In this document: in pieces, positions 12,984-24,357 of the stretch
Position numbering within the stretch: the stretch's first letter is position 1
Layout: each line of letters begins with the position of its first letter
The notes under the pieces: generated by a model
What the model saw: the letters and a program-made list of their open reading frames with translations, nothing else
What the model was told of the DNA's origin: nothing
Database searches by the model: none
Source: Histoplasma ohiense
Lineage: Eukaryota; Ascomycota; Eurotiomycetes; Onygenales; Ajellomycetaceae
DNA: 64,000 nucleotides
Assembly (NCBI GenBank): GCA_017607445.1
Contig: JAEVHH010000001.1
Coordinates: 5,642,001 to 5,706,000, forward strand
Direction of reading: 5' to 3'
Made by a program: the position numbers and the translations under genes

Positions 12984-13304
12984 AAAAAAACCTACCAGTA
13001 GGCTGGCCCATATGTCAAAATACTCTTTTTTGTATAGCTTGAAAGCCTCTTTGAAGGTCGTTTCGGGTGGTCCATCACTATCCTTCTTCTTCCGTCGAAA
13101 GAGTCGGGACAAATTGATCTCCTGGAAGGTCACCGTAAGATTGCCCATGGAAAATTTTAAGGCGGGCCATGAGATATTTATGTTTTTCTTCTTTTTACCA
13201 CCACCGGCGCCTTCACCGGCGCCGTCACCTGCAACAGCATCACGAGGTTGTTCATCAGGATTGTTTGCACTGGCGTTGTCCTCTTGGGCTGAGGGCTGAG
13301 ACAT
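11503..13304 (-). CDS. PNS1: Choline transporter-like membrane protein PNS1 (CTL/SLC44 family)
   Basis: Multi-pass plasma-membrane protein of the choline-transporter-like family; the transport substrate of fungal PNS1 is not firmly established. Two exons, complement(11503-12849, 12996-13304), give 551 residues, close to the usual fungal PNS1 length. The cytosolic N-terminus is Gly/Asp/Lys-rich (GDGAGEGAGGGKKKK) and leads to TTFKEAFKLYKKEYFDIWASLL, where the first membrane segment spans the splice site into FLLNVLAFVALSSFV. About ten hydrophobic helices follow. The family hallmarks near the C-terminus are present: YGKPYGLAAKYTWQMM, the loop GIDALVNDSIA, and DLWEALLRVYPRIQDRINP. The single intron (146 nt) contains a 37-base homopolymer immediately after the donor site. 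Confidence 0.93.
12945..12981. repeat. 37-base poly(A) tract (poly(T) in the PNS1 intron)
   Basis: Homopolymer of 37 A on the plus strand, inside the PNS1 intron just downstream of its donor on the coding strand. It is seen directly and is likely length-polymorphic. Confidence 0.9.
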
Positions 13305-15695
13305 TGTTTAGAACATGTATAACAGACTGGTAGGTAAGAAATATCACAGAGGTACAAAATGAGAGGGGTAGAATGTCATGGATGTCTGTCCACACCAGAC
13401 ATCAAGAAAGCGTGCAAGAGGAGTGTGATGAAGTGTTGGAGTCAAATTCCGTAAGGGTCCCCGCAGCCACATCGAGTCGAAGCTGCCATTTCGGCTGTAG
13501 ACAATAACATATAATCGATGTATTCGGAAATTCCAGCATCTGTAGTCATGATCGGTTGTTCCTTCCCCAATCCACCTCCTATTCCAAGCGCTGAGACGGC
13601 AATCTGCTCGATTGTTGGAAAGAAAAGAGCCGTTGCGCAAAAAGTTCAAGGCTAACAAAGCAGCGTGACAACGGGAGCACGGCAGAAGGGCGTGCCAGTC
13701 GATAAGAAAATGCCCGGGGAATTCCCATCATCGTCGAAGGAAGGCATAGCTGGAGAACTAGCTAAGGTTGTTATTTATGCCACCGGCACACCGCAGGCTG
13801 CAACAGCTGCATAAACCATTGAATGTAAAGGTATAATCCATATTTTTTGTTAACAGAACGGTATTGGGATCCCTTCAACAGAAGGTGACGGACAAACCAA
13901 GCAATTTCATAATAACTTGCCATGGTCAGGAATAAACAGCCAAGGACATTTCCGTGGTCGTTGAGTTGCAGACCTCGTTTTTGTCGCCTTGCGAAGCATG
14001 TGGAACAGGTTGTCCGTCGTTGGAAGCGCAGAACAACAATAGATGTTTATTGCCGAATATTGTGGACGGGGCCTGAATACGAGTATATAACTATACCAGC
14101 AGATAGCTCTAGAGAAGCATATGCAACGGACTGAGAGGAAGAGCGTCAAACCCTCCAAAGCCTAGAACTCCATGCGATTTGACAAGAAGATGGATATCAC
14201 CGTCCGTCATGTATCATTGCTGACGCAAGGAGTGCTTGATATTCCCCTCCCAAATTTTACTAGAAATTGACATGGTTCTTCGATTGATTATGCTGTTAGA
14301 ATGTTCAAGCATATGAAATAAACAATTGACTTCAGGTATATAAATTTTTCCTGGAGAGAGGGTTTGATGGATGAATATTTTGGTGTAAATACACAGGTGG
14401 TGAACCACCACTGAAAAGTCACCTTGTGCAGCGAATTTCCCTTTCCAACATTCTCACGCCAGTCTTTACATTACACAGGGAGTTTGCCGTCAAGATGATA
14501 GTATATGAATAAGGGCAAAAAACAGTCATGAATTGAAGGCAGATGGGTTGGACAATAGATTGAAAAATGGAAGCAAAAATTACGAGAACAGGCGTGCAGA
14601 AAAGGAGGTAGAAAAACACCCCATGCAAGGAAGAATCAAGCGATGTAACAGGAAAAAGAATTGAAGATAAATACCAACATTAATTATCACCAAGGTAATG
14701 AGGATGGAATAAACAATTAAGGAATATAAAATGGCAAAAAAAAAAATACAATATATGTTTGTTCTTCGCATTGCACTGCAACCTGCACAAGTTCGTTGGC
14801 TGGGCGCTCAAATCTGTACCATCAACTCTCAATTTACAAGAGAAGCGAAGAAAAATAAAACATAAAAGGAAAAGGAGGAAATCAAAAGACAAAATTTGAA
14901 AAATAAATTAAAAAGAAAGAAGAAAGAAAGAAAGAAAAATTAGAATCCGAAGTCCATAAATATATAAAATCCGCTGTTAATCAGAGATAAGTCAGTTTGT
15001 TGTAACTTGCTTTGCTCCAGCTGCTTTGCCCTCTAAAAAAAGGAAAAAAAGAAACAAAATAGAATAGAAAAATAAGAATAAAAGAGCAATGGAAGAAGGA
15101 GGGACATATAACAAAGACATCCAAAATATATTCATGAAAGCCTGGTAAAACACCCAGCTCCAAATCCATCCCTTTGCGTCAATTCAGTTACTTCGATCGA
15201 ACGATACATTCCATCCCCATCCCGCTAGAATATTGCGCCCGCTCGCTTCAAGTACAAAATAAAAGCGAAAGAAAGGGGGGGGAAAACAAAGAAATAGAAA
15301 CAACAACTAGTGGAGCAATGAGGGAAGAAAACAAGATGGAGAAACTAAAAATAAATGAAATTAAAAATTTCAGATTAGCTCAAAATTATAATAGTCACAG
15401 AAGGAAGGAACAATGATGGACAAGCAAAGATGCTGGCTTTTCAGCGTCATTGACGGGGTCGCTTTGCGTAATTGATTGGCATTTCGGCTTTTCCTTCGAT
15501 GGCGAGTTCATAAAATTCCGTTTGGATAATGGTAAATTAAGATCTTTGGAAAGGACGAAGAGGCCATGGGAGGAACAAGTGGCAACATCGATAGAAAGAA
15601 GACCCAGTCCTTGCTTGGATGGGCGAAATTGGAGCTTATTTGTTCCTTCTGATCGATTGCTGTTTTAGTTTTGCTTCTTGATTTCAAACCTTTCT
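13305..15695. other. Intergenic region, AT- and purine-rich, no supported gene
   Basis: This 2.4 kb interval lies between the PNS1 start and the 3' end of the WD40 gene. The segment 14,600-15,400 is dense in GAAA and AAAG low-complexity runs (for example around 14915-14940). Open frames are short and interrupted by simple sequence. Confidence 0.6.
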
Positions 15696-18336
15696 TCACC
15701 TGCATGCAAAACCAGGAAATGTTTTTCGATCTTGGACGTTGAGCTCGAGCTGGAAGATACCTTCCACAGTTCCGATAAACCTAATAAAATGATAAAAGAC
15801 TCGGATTAGCTTTTCAAGTATGCTGATTTCGTGTTATATATAAATCCTTTGAATCAATATTTGGGAAACTAACAAGGTCCGCCCATCAGCACCCCATCCA
15901 ATACCTGCAGTTCCCAATCCCCGTTCCCTCTCGCGACTAGTCGACCCATATCTCCCATCATCACCAAGCGCCATGCGAGCCCAACGCGGTGCTCGAAGCT
16001 GGCCAACTTCGATGCGACGGCGATAATGGCTGAACGGCGCACCCACACCTGTCCGCCGACTCTCCTCAATTACCGCTTGCCGCCGTAGCCGGCTTCGCTC
16101 CTCGGGGGTTGAGCCTATTGTTTGCCCCTCTTGCCGTTCTACGGCGTGATCCAGGCGGTCCGCTCTTCGTGGAATGGATCTTGTACGGTGTAGGCGGATT
16201 TGCTGGGCTTGGGTGGATAGCGGTGAGGCTGGGTTTTCAGGGGAACGGTTAAATAGAACTCGGGATCGTGGTAGTTGTCGGCTACTTGTAGGGCCATTCG
16301 CGTTTCCATTGCCATTTGGCTGTTCGTTGTTAGTAGATTGTGCTGCGACGCTTCGACCCGTGGCACTTGAACCGTCAGCATCTGAGGGGTAGTCCGAAGG
16401 CTGCAAACGTGCTGGAGACTGGGTCCATCTTAATGAGATAGCTGAAGGATTAATTCCATGGGCAGGTAGCAAAGTAGATGACAGCCGCTCGCCTTGCGGC
16501 TGCGCAATTGATATGGAAGGACGTGACGTCGGCGGTTGAACTGTCGCTCGCACTCGCTCCAACTGGCGATCTCCACCATACTCAACGCGTAAAACGGCGT
16601 CAGCCAACCCCGGAGACGATGCGCGAGGAGAGCGGTTGCCAGTGCGAGCTTCCATGAGCGATTCAGGACTTAAACGTCTCGGAATTCGCGAGGATAATAT
16701 CCCATCGTCCCATTCTGAGGCATTCACGGAATCGATAATGTGTCTCTCTCTATACCCCATTTCCCGCAACAACTCTTCACGTGATAATTCTGTTTCCGAA
16801 TCACCACTCTGTTGGTCCCTCTGCAATGAGGTAGCTTCAATGACGTTTGCTCGATGGTTCAGTCCCTCATGCTCAAGGAAGCGTTCGGCACCATCAGAGT
16901 CCGATGACGACTCCTGATCATCTCTGCCTATGTGAGTTCGAACGAATTGCAGTCCTGGTTCGTCTAGATCAAGGGATAGAATCTGACGCCGGGAAAATGC
17001 CTGGCGAATGTCTGCTACCCCAGCTCGCCCATAATCTTCCACCCAAACAAGGAGATCCCAAGGTCTAGGAGAGAACGACATGGACCGAACTGCGCCACCT
17101 TCAAAATAAGATCGAGATGACTGGAACACACAAACAATATGTTCTCGCCCACCCACGTCTTCGGGATCCGTGTTCAAAATGCTTTGGACGTCGAAGACTG
17201 TGATGATTCCGGCTTGTGACCCAACTGCACAAAGATGGCTAGATGGAGAAAATGCAATTGTGAAGCAACAACAGTCATCATACTCAGGATCTGTGTCCAG
17301 TTCTACGGAGCGGATCAACGGCCAGTTCCAACCCATTAGCATTTTGTCGCTATTCCGAACAGGGACTCTGTTTTCGGGGGATTGCTCAATTCGGTAGAAG
17401 TAGATATGGTTGGCGTCACCAACGGCAGCGAGAAGGTTCGAATCGGGCGAGATAATGGCATAATTCATGCAAATCGGATGGCGAATGCTCTGGATCATTT
17501 CCGAGCGTGTAAGGGAATAAATTCTCACTGTTGTGTCATTATTACTAGAGGAATCCATCCCTTGTTAGCCAAAGAGATAAGTAGTCGGAAAAGACACTTG
17601 CTGGTAAGCAATATACCTGAGAACTGCGACATCTTCATTCGCATAATTATTATTAAGAGCTGGTAGGCGATGAAGCGTCACAGAATTGACAATGCTCCCT
17701 CCAAACTCATGTATTTTTATATCTAGAAACCTCTCAGCGTTTGGCCTCTGCAAAAATTGAGGAGTTGGTAGAGTCTCACTAGCACTTGATGGTGGATATC
17801 GGGGCCGAGAAGGATCTAGGTCAACTGGTAATGGACTATCTACGTCTGTACGTGGAGGAAGCATGCCAGGCGGAGCCCCGGAAGTCATTTCGCCAATCTT
17901 GATAAAAGCACAATCCCCGTGCTCTGAACCCCCGATCCCAATCCAACCCAGACCAGCAGTCAGGCATCTTGGTGAGAACGGCACGACCGCAATTTTCTCA
18001 CGCTTTCTCGTAGGGATGTGGAAGACATATATCTGCCTCTCTACCGCGACATATATTCGATCTGGATCAGCCGTGCTAATGTAGTGGCGAAGTTGGTGGT
18101 GACTACGTAAAGCGCAGTTAGCCTTCATTCTGCCCAGATGATAACAAGCAAGCTAGGTATCACGAACGCATTAGGGATCCGGATAGGGAAGAATTTTCGG
18201 TGGTTTTGAAGGACGAGACATTCAGTTGGTCGGTAGCTATGTGGAAAGTTCGGTTAGGTCAGTCTTGACGCCTTTTCCATTTCAAGCTCCATACGAGCAA
18301 CTCTGGTACTCACAGAAGTGCAGAGTCGAGCGTCAT
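15696..18336 (-). CDS. WD40-repeat protein with DUF2415 motif
   Basis: Predicted beta-propeller protein of a fungal family of unknown molecular function. The five-exon model is complement(15696-15780, 15874-17544, 17617-18122, 18164-18236, 18314-18336), in phase, 785 residues. The first exon is only 23 nt (MTLDSALL). WD-like blades include LRHYISTADPDRIYVAVERQ, NDTTVRIYSLTRSEMIQSI, FTIAFSPSSHLCAVGSQAG and the closing blade GADGRTLFIGTVEGIFQLEL, which is only complete after splicing the last intron. The DUF2415 signature SFSPRPWDLLVWVEDYGRAG lies near residue 356. Between the third and last blades is a long Ser/Arg/Pro-rich, probably disordered stretch (about residues 390-690). The second intron (41 nt, weak GTGATA donor) is the least certain part of the model. 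Confidence 0.85.
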
Positions 18337-20146
18337 GGTGGCCAGGAGAGCAAGTCCGTTAGGGTCATTGTATCAAAAAGCCTATAGTAAAATATGAAGT
18401 ACCGACAGCATTAGGCTGAAGACGGAGTCCGACAGGTGGTGATGCTGGAGGCGCATTGAAGGGTTGGAGGAGGTTGTTTGTTACCTGTCTCGATGACGGC
18501 AGAGCGGAGAGCTAGAGGTTGGGCGTGGTGGGGTACCAGCACACACAGCTAGTATCGGGAAGTACATGTGGCTACTAGGCTACTAGTAACTACACAATTA
18601 CATCACTAGACTTAGCTAAGGCTTAACGTATGCCAGGCAATATATCCATGTACAGTACAACTCGCCATTCACCTTACCCTCATCAGTCTTCATTGCCGCT
18701 GTGCTGCGCGCTTCAGCCAGGCGGCAACGCCTTCTGACATAAGACGGTAAGGCTACTTACTGGGGCAAAGAGGTGATTGGCAATTTACAAAGCTGGTGGG
18801 AGGTTTTACCACTACGCCAAGAGGATCAATCCTTGAGATAGCCAGCCACCTATTCCTCAAGATTTATATATATGCATGATTCACAAAAAAGACATCATCC
18901 TCCGGACTGCTGGAAGGCTCCTCTTCGTTAACAACCTCATCAACATCTTCTGCACATCTTCATTACTTTGCCTATTGTGCGAATATTTCTACTTGCCATG
19001 TAAGTAATGGCCGATGACGAGATTCAGAGGCTTGCCCCAGATTTTAGAGGATGGGAAACGACGTCGACAAGACGCGGTGCAGGCTCAACAGCAGTCGGAG
19101 CAAGCTCCATGGGCATTGGAAGAACAGATACATCGTCCCTTAAATACTTTTTGAATATCTTGATGCCTGCCAAACTTATCCCTCAGCCTGAGTGTGTGGT
19201 TGCTAGGGAGGAAAGTTTGCTGCATCAGATGTGTAGAAATTACAGTCTCTGAATTGAGTCTATGGTAAATATTGAGTTGAGTGATCAAACCCTCAATTCA
19301 AGTGAAGGTCTACTTGCAATGTGTCTTTGAAAACCCCATTTGCACCATCACAAAATGTACCCTGCAGGATTATTTTTGAAGTTTCCACTAGGATTGCTGA
19401 TGCGACTATGTTCGTGAGAATTTTTTTGGTCTACCTTTGGCAAAGATTCACCTCTTCGTGGTACAATAGCGTTGATAGTGTGGTCAGTATTTAGCTCACT
19501 AAAGATATTTAAATTTGATAACTCGAATTGGGTTTAGTTAATACTTTGAGAATCTGTTTAGTAATGAGAATGCAAGTAGAGATTTTTGAATCCAGGTATG
19601 AGCTTATTTTAAATTAGTTAGAGCTGAGAAAGAAAGAGAAGAAAAAAAGAAAGAAAGAGAAGAAAAAAAGAAAAAAAGAAATAAGAAGAATATATACTTA
19701 TAATATATACAGTGCCATGTCATAAGTATTGACAACCCCCCCACTACTTTTCTGCCACAAAAAAAGGCTATGATTGTGGTCAAAGAAATAGTGGTAGCGA
19801 GGAGGCATAAAGCAATGGTAGCGAAGACATATAAGGAAATAGTTGAGCTCTGTAGTTTTGAATAGAATGCTTTCATCGTCTTACTCTACAACTCTGGCAA
19901 TATGTGTTTCATAGTATTCATATAACCATTAATCCATTTTCATAAAGTGCATACTTCAATAGTTCTCTTTAATTCATTCCCGACATATAGTCACTAAACT
20001 AATACAGCTGCAGATAGAAGTTATGACAGATACGTATCCCCGCAGCCAAGCCCACCGTCGCACCCCAACTACCCAGCTAGAGTATACTCTGTTTCCTCGC
20101 TTCTAGTCTACCGTTGTATTTCAATTGAAAATGCCGCAGTATTCGT
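18337..20146. other. AT-rich interval, mostly without supported genes
   Basis: This is the upstream region of the WD40 gene followed by AT-rich sequence. It includes a decamer TGTACAGTAC at 18649-18658 and a GAAA-rich low-complexity tract at 19625-19685. At 18,990-19,255 a pyrimidine-rich leader precedes competing short frames; one (ATG at 19014) would encode a Gln/Arg-rich piece (DGKRRRQDAVQAQQQSEQAP). I could not extend it into a gene model. Confidence 0.5.
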
Positions 20147-20375
20147 TTAATCAGACCCCTCAGTTTCAGCTGCTGGAACAGGGTAGAACCAGTGTCGGGC
20201 AGGAGCAACAGCATCCCCGGCGGCGACATTGTCTACCGGCTGCTGTAATAATAATTAGTTGATTGTTCAACAGTATCAAAATTCAAGCAGATAGTACTAA
20301 TATACATACGCCAACGGGGGTAGCAGAGATCATAGAGGCCATGATGAGAGCAGCTAAGGTATAAAAGGTCTTCAT
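20147..20375 (-). CDS. Small secreted peptide (53 aa), two exons, unidentified
   Basis: Spliced model complement(20147-20242, 20310-20375). The first exon encodes MKTFYTLAALIMASMISATP, a textbook signal peptide with a Lys after Met, a hydrophobic core and probable cleavage after SMISA. The donor is a perfect GTATGT, the intron is 67 nt with a CTAAT-like branch site, and the acceptor is a tandem TTACAG|CAG. The second exon reads QPVDNVAAGDAVAP, then ARHWFYPVPAAETEGSD and a TAA. The mature peptide would be about 35 residues, acidic, without cysteine, with an aromatic/proline core (HWFYPVP). Its position alone in an AT-rich island is typical of lineage-specific secreted proteins. It is not recognised as any known effector, pheromone or antimicrobial; the function is unknown. 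Confidence 0.6.
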
Positions 20376-21144
20376 TTTGAGTTTGATCGGATTTTAATTT
20401 CAAAATATTTTTTTGAGAAAGAAGGCGTTATCTTATGAATTGTAAATATTTGTTGATTTTCAATAGATGTTGAGAGGGTGAATATCTGTGTTATTAAGTA
20501 GTTTTATACAAACCTATTCGATTTGAGAGTAATCGATCAATGACTACTATGATGTAATAATTGATTTTTTGATTTTGCTGACAATTCCCCAATGTCAAGT
20601 TGAGGTCAGCATGCTGATGGTTCATTGAAGTCAGCAAGTTCGTCGATCGCAGAACCCGAATTTAAGCTCAGACAACCGATTCTTTCCCCAGTTATTATGT
20701 TACATTTAAGAGAGACCCAACATATGCTTGCATGATAAATGTCATAATTATTTAAAACCAAAGACGATCAGGCCCATTCCGTGTGTGGGGTGATAACTGA
20801 TCGTCTCAGGTCAGCAACAGATGGATGACAAGTACTCCGGAGATGAGATCTCAAGTCGAGTTATTGAAGTAGAGGAAGTGTGACTTAACTCAAAATAGGC
20901 AACACGAGATCATGAGTTTAAGCACTCTAGATATAATCATATATATTTTCTGTATTAATATGTGGATAAATCAGAGTGTCTCTTTAAAAGAAACTGAATA
21001 TCATTGAGCTTCTAATCATAGACAGTTTGAGAATCAATCATTCACTGCTTTAACTGGTTCTGAAGTGTGAAAGTAAACGAAATATTGACATATTCTATAA
21101 ACCCATTCCGCTGTAGGTGCAGCAATCGATTACGGTGCCGAAAC
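20376..21144. other. AT-rich intergenic region
   Basis: Upstream region of the small secreted peptide gene and downstream flank of the next minus-strand gene. It is AT-rich with no supported frame or repeat. Confidence 0.5.
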
Positions 21145-21708
21145 TTACGCAGTAGCGCGTCGAAGCGTGGACTAGAAAAAATAAGAATAATTTCCAGTTA
21201 AAAAAGCAATAGTAAATCAAGGAAAATCAAGAATATATCATCTTACTCTAGTTTCACAGAGAACCTCTTTGAGAACCTGGTGTGCAGCGGCTTTTATAAC
21301 GTCAGCAATCAGCAAACCGTTCTCCAGCACAGTAACCCTCTCATACTTATCGATAGCCTTGAGCAGCCCAAGAGATATTGAAAAAGCCATCTTCTTGCTA
21401 AAGGTGTCTTTGATAGACATTCTCAAGTCCTCTGTCTTCTCCACCCACTCGAAGGGAAAGGAACCTTGCAGGTAGTAGGCGAGGTAAAGATCAAAGGCTC
21501 GCCATGAGCAAACCAACCTTCCCCGGTGATCAAATGAATTCCTGTCCCATGACGGGCTATCAATAAAATAATCTCTACTCCTCTGTTAGTCTAATGGTGC
21601 TGCATGAACATGGGCATGTAGTTGTTGTTGTTTGTTGATACAGGTTACATACAGTTGAACGGGTGTCAAAAAAAGCTTTCTCAAATTTTTGCCAAGACGT
21701 TGTGTCCC
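21145..21708 (-). CDS. Unidentified spliced gene, 5' end not found
   Basis: Three exons with matching phases, complement(21145-21171, 21247-21582, 21653-21708), give 138 residues. Introns are 75 and 70 nt with strong donors (GTAAGA, GTATGT) and acceptors (TTTCTAG, CTAACAG). The protein contains TTSWQKFEKAFFDTRST, then DYFIDSPSWDRNSFDHRGR, SWRAFDLYLAYYLQG, and a helical C-terminal half (EDLRMSIKDTFSKKMAFSIS, ENGLLIADVIKAAAHQVLKE). No signal peptide or known domain was recognised. The acceptor of the first listed exon (TTGAACAG) requires a further upstream exon with one leftover base. The only space for it is the SSC1 promoter side, so the locus is either truncated or overlaps that promoter. 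Coherent phasing argues for a real gene; identity is unknown. Confidence 0.5.
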
Positions 21709-21751
21709 CTGTTCAACCTGGTCAGGTGATTTTATCCAGGGAGAGCACCGC

Positions 21752-22064
21752 CGAAGGTTTTTCCGACCGAAAATTTAACACCCCGTTCCCCGGCACGTGA
21801 CTCGCCGCCTCTTTCCACTCTTCCACCACTTTCGACGCATCGCCCAAAGTAGACTAGCGCCACAGCCGCTTTTTTTCTCTGTTCAAATTTTTCAAGTTTT
21901 CATCGTTATGAATCTTCTCATTCTCCCCAAATTCCCATTTCCTCTCACTCCGCCTTTGTGTTTACCTCCCTTCTCTTTTCGCGTGTAATACTATTGTCTC
22001 TATCTTCTCCCCTTGTATTTTATTTTCTCTCCCTTAAAATAATAATTTTGATTATCCTCTCATA
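21752..22064 (+). promoter_or_regulatory. Probable SSC1 promoter and leader
   Basis: The stretch directly upstream of SSC1 holds alternating GAA and TTC blocks with five-base gaps (GAAGGTTTTTCCGACCGAA near 21753-21771), resembling a gapped heat-shock element. It also holds a CACGTG E-box at 21794-21799 and a long pyrimidine-rich leader (21,800-22,060) typical of highly expressed fungal genes. The element assignments are inference from pattern only. Confidence 0.3.
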
Positions 22065-24357
22065 ATGCTTGCATCCCGGTTCTCTCGTGCGGTATGTGTT
22101 TTGTCGTCACTTGTGCTTGAGCTCAACTTGATATAAGAATGTCAGACTGATTCGAATACATTCAATTAGCTTCCTCGCACTGTTCCTTCTTTTGCCCGTT
22201 CCTCCACCTACAAACTTCCCACTACATCCTTTCGGAGATGGAACTCGACAGAAGCGGGAGAGGAGAAGGTAAAGGGCCAAGTCATTGGTATTGATTTGGG
22301 TACGTATTACTCGGGTTGAGCGCTGCCATATTCTATTCTCGCATTTAGTCAATCATGTATATCGCCAATTATGGCCGGCTTCTGTTCTAAACTAACTGAT
22401 ATGTTGACTAGGTACTACCAACTCTGCTGTGGCTGTCATGGAGGGAAAGACTCCAAGAATCATTGAAAACGCTGAAGGTCAGAATTCTATTTTTCCCACT
22501 CCAGATGATCCCTCAGCTGGGAAAAAAGGAAACTGACCTCTCTTTCTTTCAGGCGCACGAACAACTCCCTCTGTTGTTGCTTTCTCCAAGGATGGCGAGC
22601 GACTCGTTGGAATTGCTGCCAAGCGCCAAGCTGTCGTTAACCCTGAGAACACCCTCTTCGCCACGAAGCGTCTGATCGGACGCAAATTCATTGATCCGGA
22701 GTGCCAGCGAGACTTGAAAGAAGTTCCTTACAAGATTGTTCAACACAGCAATGGCGACGCTTGGGTTGAGGCTCAGGGCCAAAAATACTCGCCCTCCCAA
22801 ATCGGTGGTTTTGTCCTTCAGAAGATGAAAGAGACTGCCGAGTCATATCTTGGCAGACCTGTAAAGAATGGTGTCGTTACTGTTCCTGCCTACTTCAATG
22901 ATTCCCAACGTCAAGCTACCAAGGATGCTGGTCAAATTGCCGGTCTCAATGTGCTTCGCGTTGTCAACGAGCCCACTGCTGCTGCCCTCGCATATGGTCT
23001 TGAGCGTGAGGCAGATCGCGTTGTCGCAGTCTACGATCTTGGTGGAGGTACTTTCGATATCTCCATCCTCGAAATCCAAAAGGGCGTGTTCGAAGTCAAG
23101 TCCACCAACGGTGATACCCATCTCGGTGGTGAGGACTTCGATATCAGCCTAGTTCGCCACATTGTCAACCAGTTCAAGAAAGAGTCCGGCCTTGATCTTT
23201 CAGGTGACCGTATGGCTATCCAGCGTATCCGTGAGGCTGCTGAGAAAGCTAAGATTGAACTGTCGTCTGCTCTCCAAACCGAAATCAACCTCCCATTCAT
23301 CACGGCTGATGCTTCTGGTGCCAAACACATCAACTCGAAAATGACTCGTGCCCAGCTCGAAGCTCTTGTCGACCCGCTGATTTCCCGAACTGTCGAACCT
23401 GTGCGAAAGGCATTGAAAGATGCCAACCTCCAGGCCAAGGACATCCAGGAGGTCATCCTCGTTGGTGGTATGACGCGTATGCCCAAAGTTACTGAATCCG
23501 TCAAGAGCATCTTCGGCCGTGAGCCTGCCAAGTCGGTCAACCCAGACGAGGCTGTTGCGATTGGTGCTGCCATTCAGGGTGCTGTCCTCGCTGGTGAGGT
23601 CACTGATGTTCTCCTCCTTGATGTTACCCCCCTCTCCCTTGGTATCGAGACACTTGGAGGTGTTTTCACCCGCTTGATCAACCGTAACACTACTATCCCA
23701 ACCAAAAAGTCCCAGACTTTTTCCACTGCTGCTGATTTCCAGACTGCTGTCGAGATCAAGGTCTACCAGGGTGAGCGTGAGCTTGTCCGCGACAACAAGC
23801 TCCTTGGAAACTTCCAACTTGTTGGAATCCCCCCTGCTCATCGTGGCATCCCTCAAATCGAAGTCACCTTCGACATTGACGCTGACTCCATCGTCCACGT
23901 CCACGCCAAGGACAAGGCAACTAATAAAGATCAGTCCATCACAATCGCTTCCGGCTCTGGCCTCTCTGATTCCGAGATTCAGAACATGGTTGACGATGCT
24001 GAGAAATACGGTGCCCAGGACAAGGAGCGCAAAGCTGCTATTGAAGCTGCCAACCGCGCTGACAGCGTCTTGAATGATACCGAGAAGGCTCTCAAGGAAT
24101 TCGAGGACAAACTTGACAAATCTGAAGCAGACCAGATCAGGGAGAAGATCGCGGCCCTTCGTGAGGTTGTTGCCAATAGCCAATCAGGCGAAGGCTCCAT
24201 CTCTGCTGAGGAGATGAAGGCCAAGGTTGACGAGCTCCAGAACGCCAGTCTTACCCTCTTCGACAAGATGCACAAGGCTCGTTCCGAGGAGGGCCAGCAG
24301 CAACAACAACAATCGACCGAGAACCAGCAGGGTGGCGAGGGCGAGAAGAAGCCATGA
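22065..24357 (+). CDS. SSC1: Mitochondrial HSP70 (SSC1), import motor chaperone
   Basis: Matrix Hsp70 that pulls presequence proteins through TIM23 and folds them. Four exons (22065-22091, 22170-22299, 22412-22477, 22553-24357) give 675 residues, a normal mtHsp70 length. The N-terminus MLASRFSRA with [12 protein letters not shown] and SFRRWNSTE is an Arg/Ser-rich matrix-targeting presequence. The ATPase domain begins at [18 protein letters not shown]. Hsp70 signature 2 ([14 protein letters not shown]) is near residue 232 and signature 3 ([13 protein letters not shown]) near 374. The linker [19 protein letters not shown] and the substrate-binding domain follow. The C-terminus is Gln/Glu-rich and ends EGEKKP, without the EEVD of cytosolic Hsp70s, which supports a mitochondrial form. 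The first exon is only nine codons, so the presequence is split over two exons. Confidence 0.97.

Noticed and set aside
23200..24183. 327-codon frame antisense to SSC1
   Set aside because: It is a shadow of the strongly codon-biased HSP70 exon. Antisense open frames are common opposite such genes.
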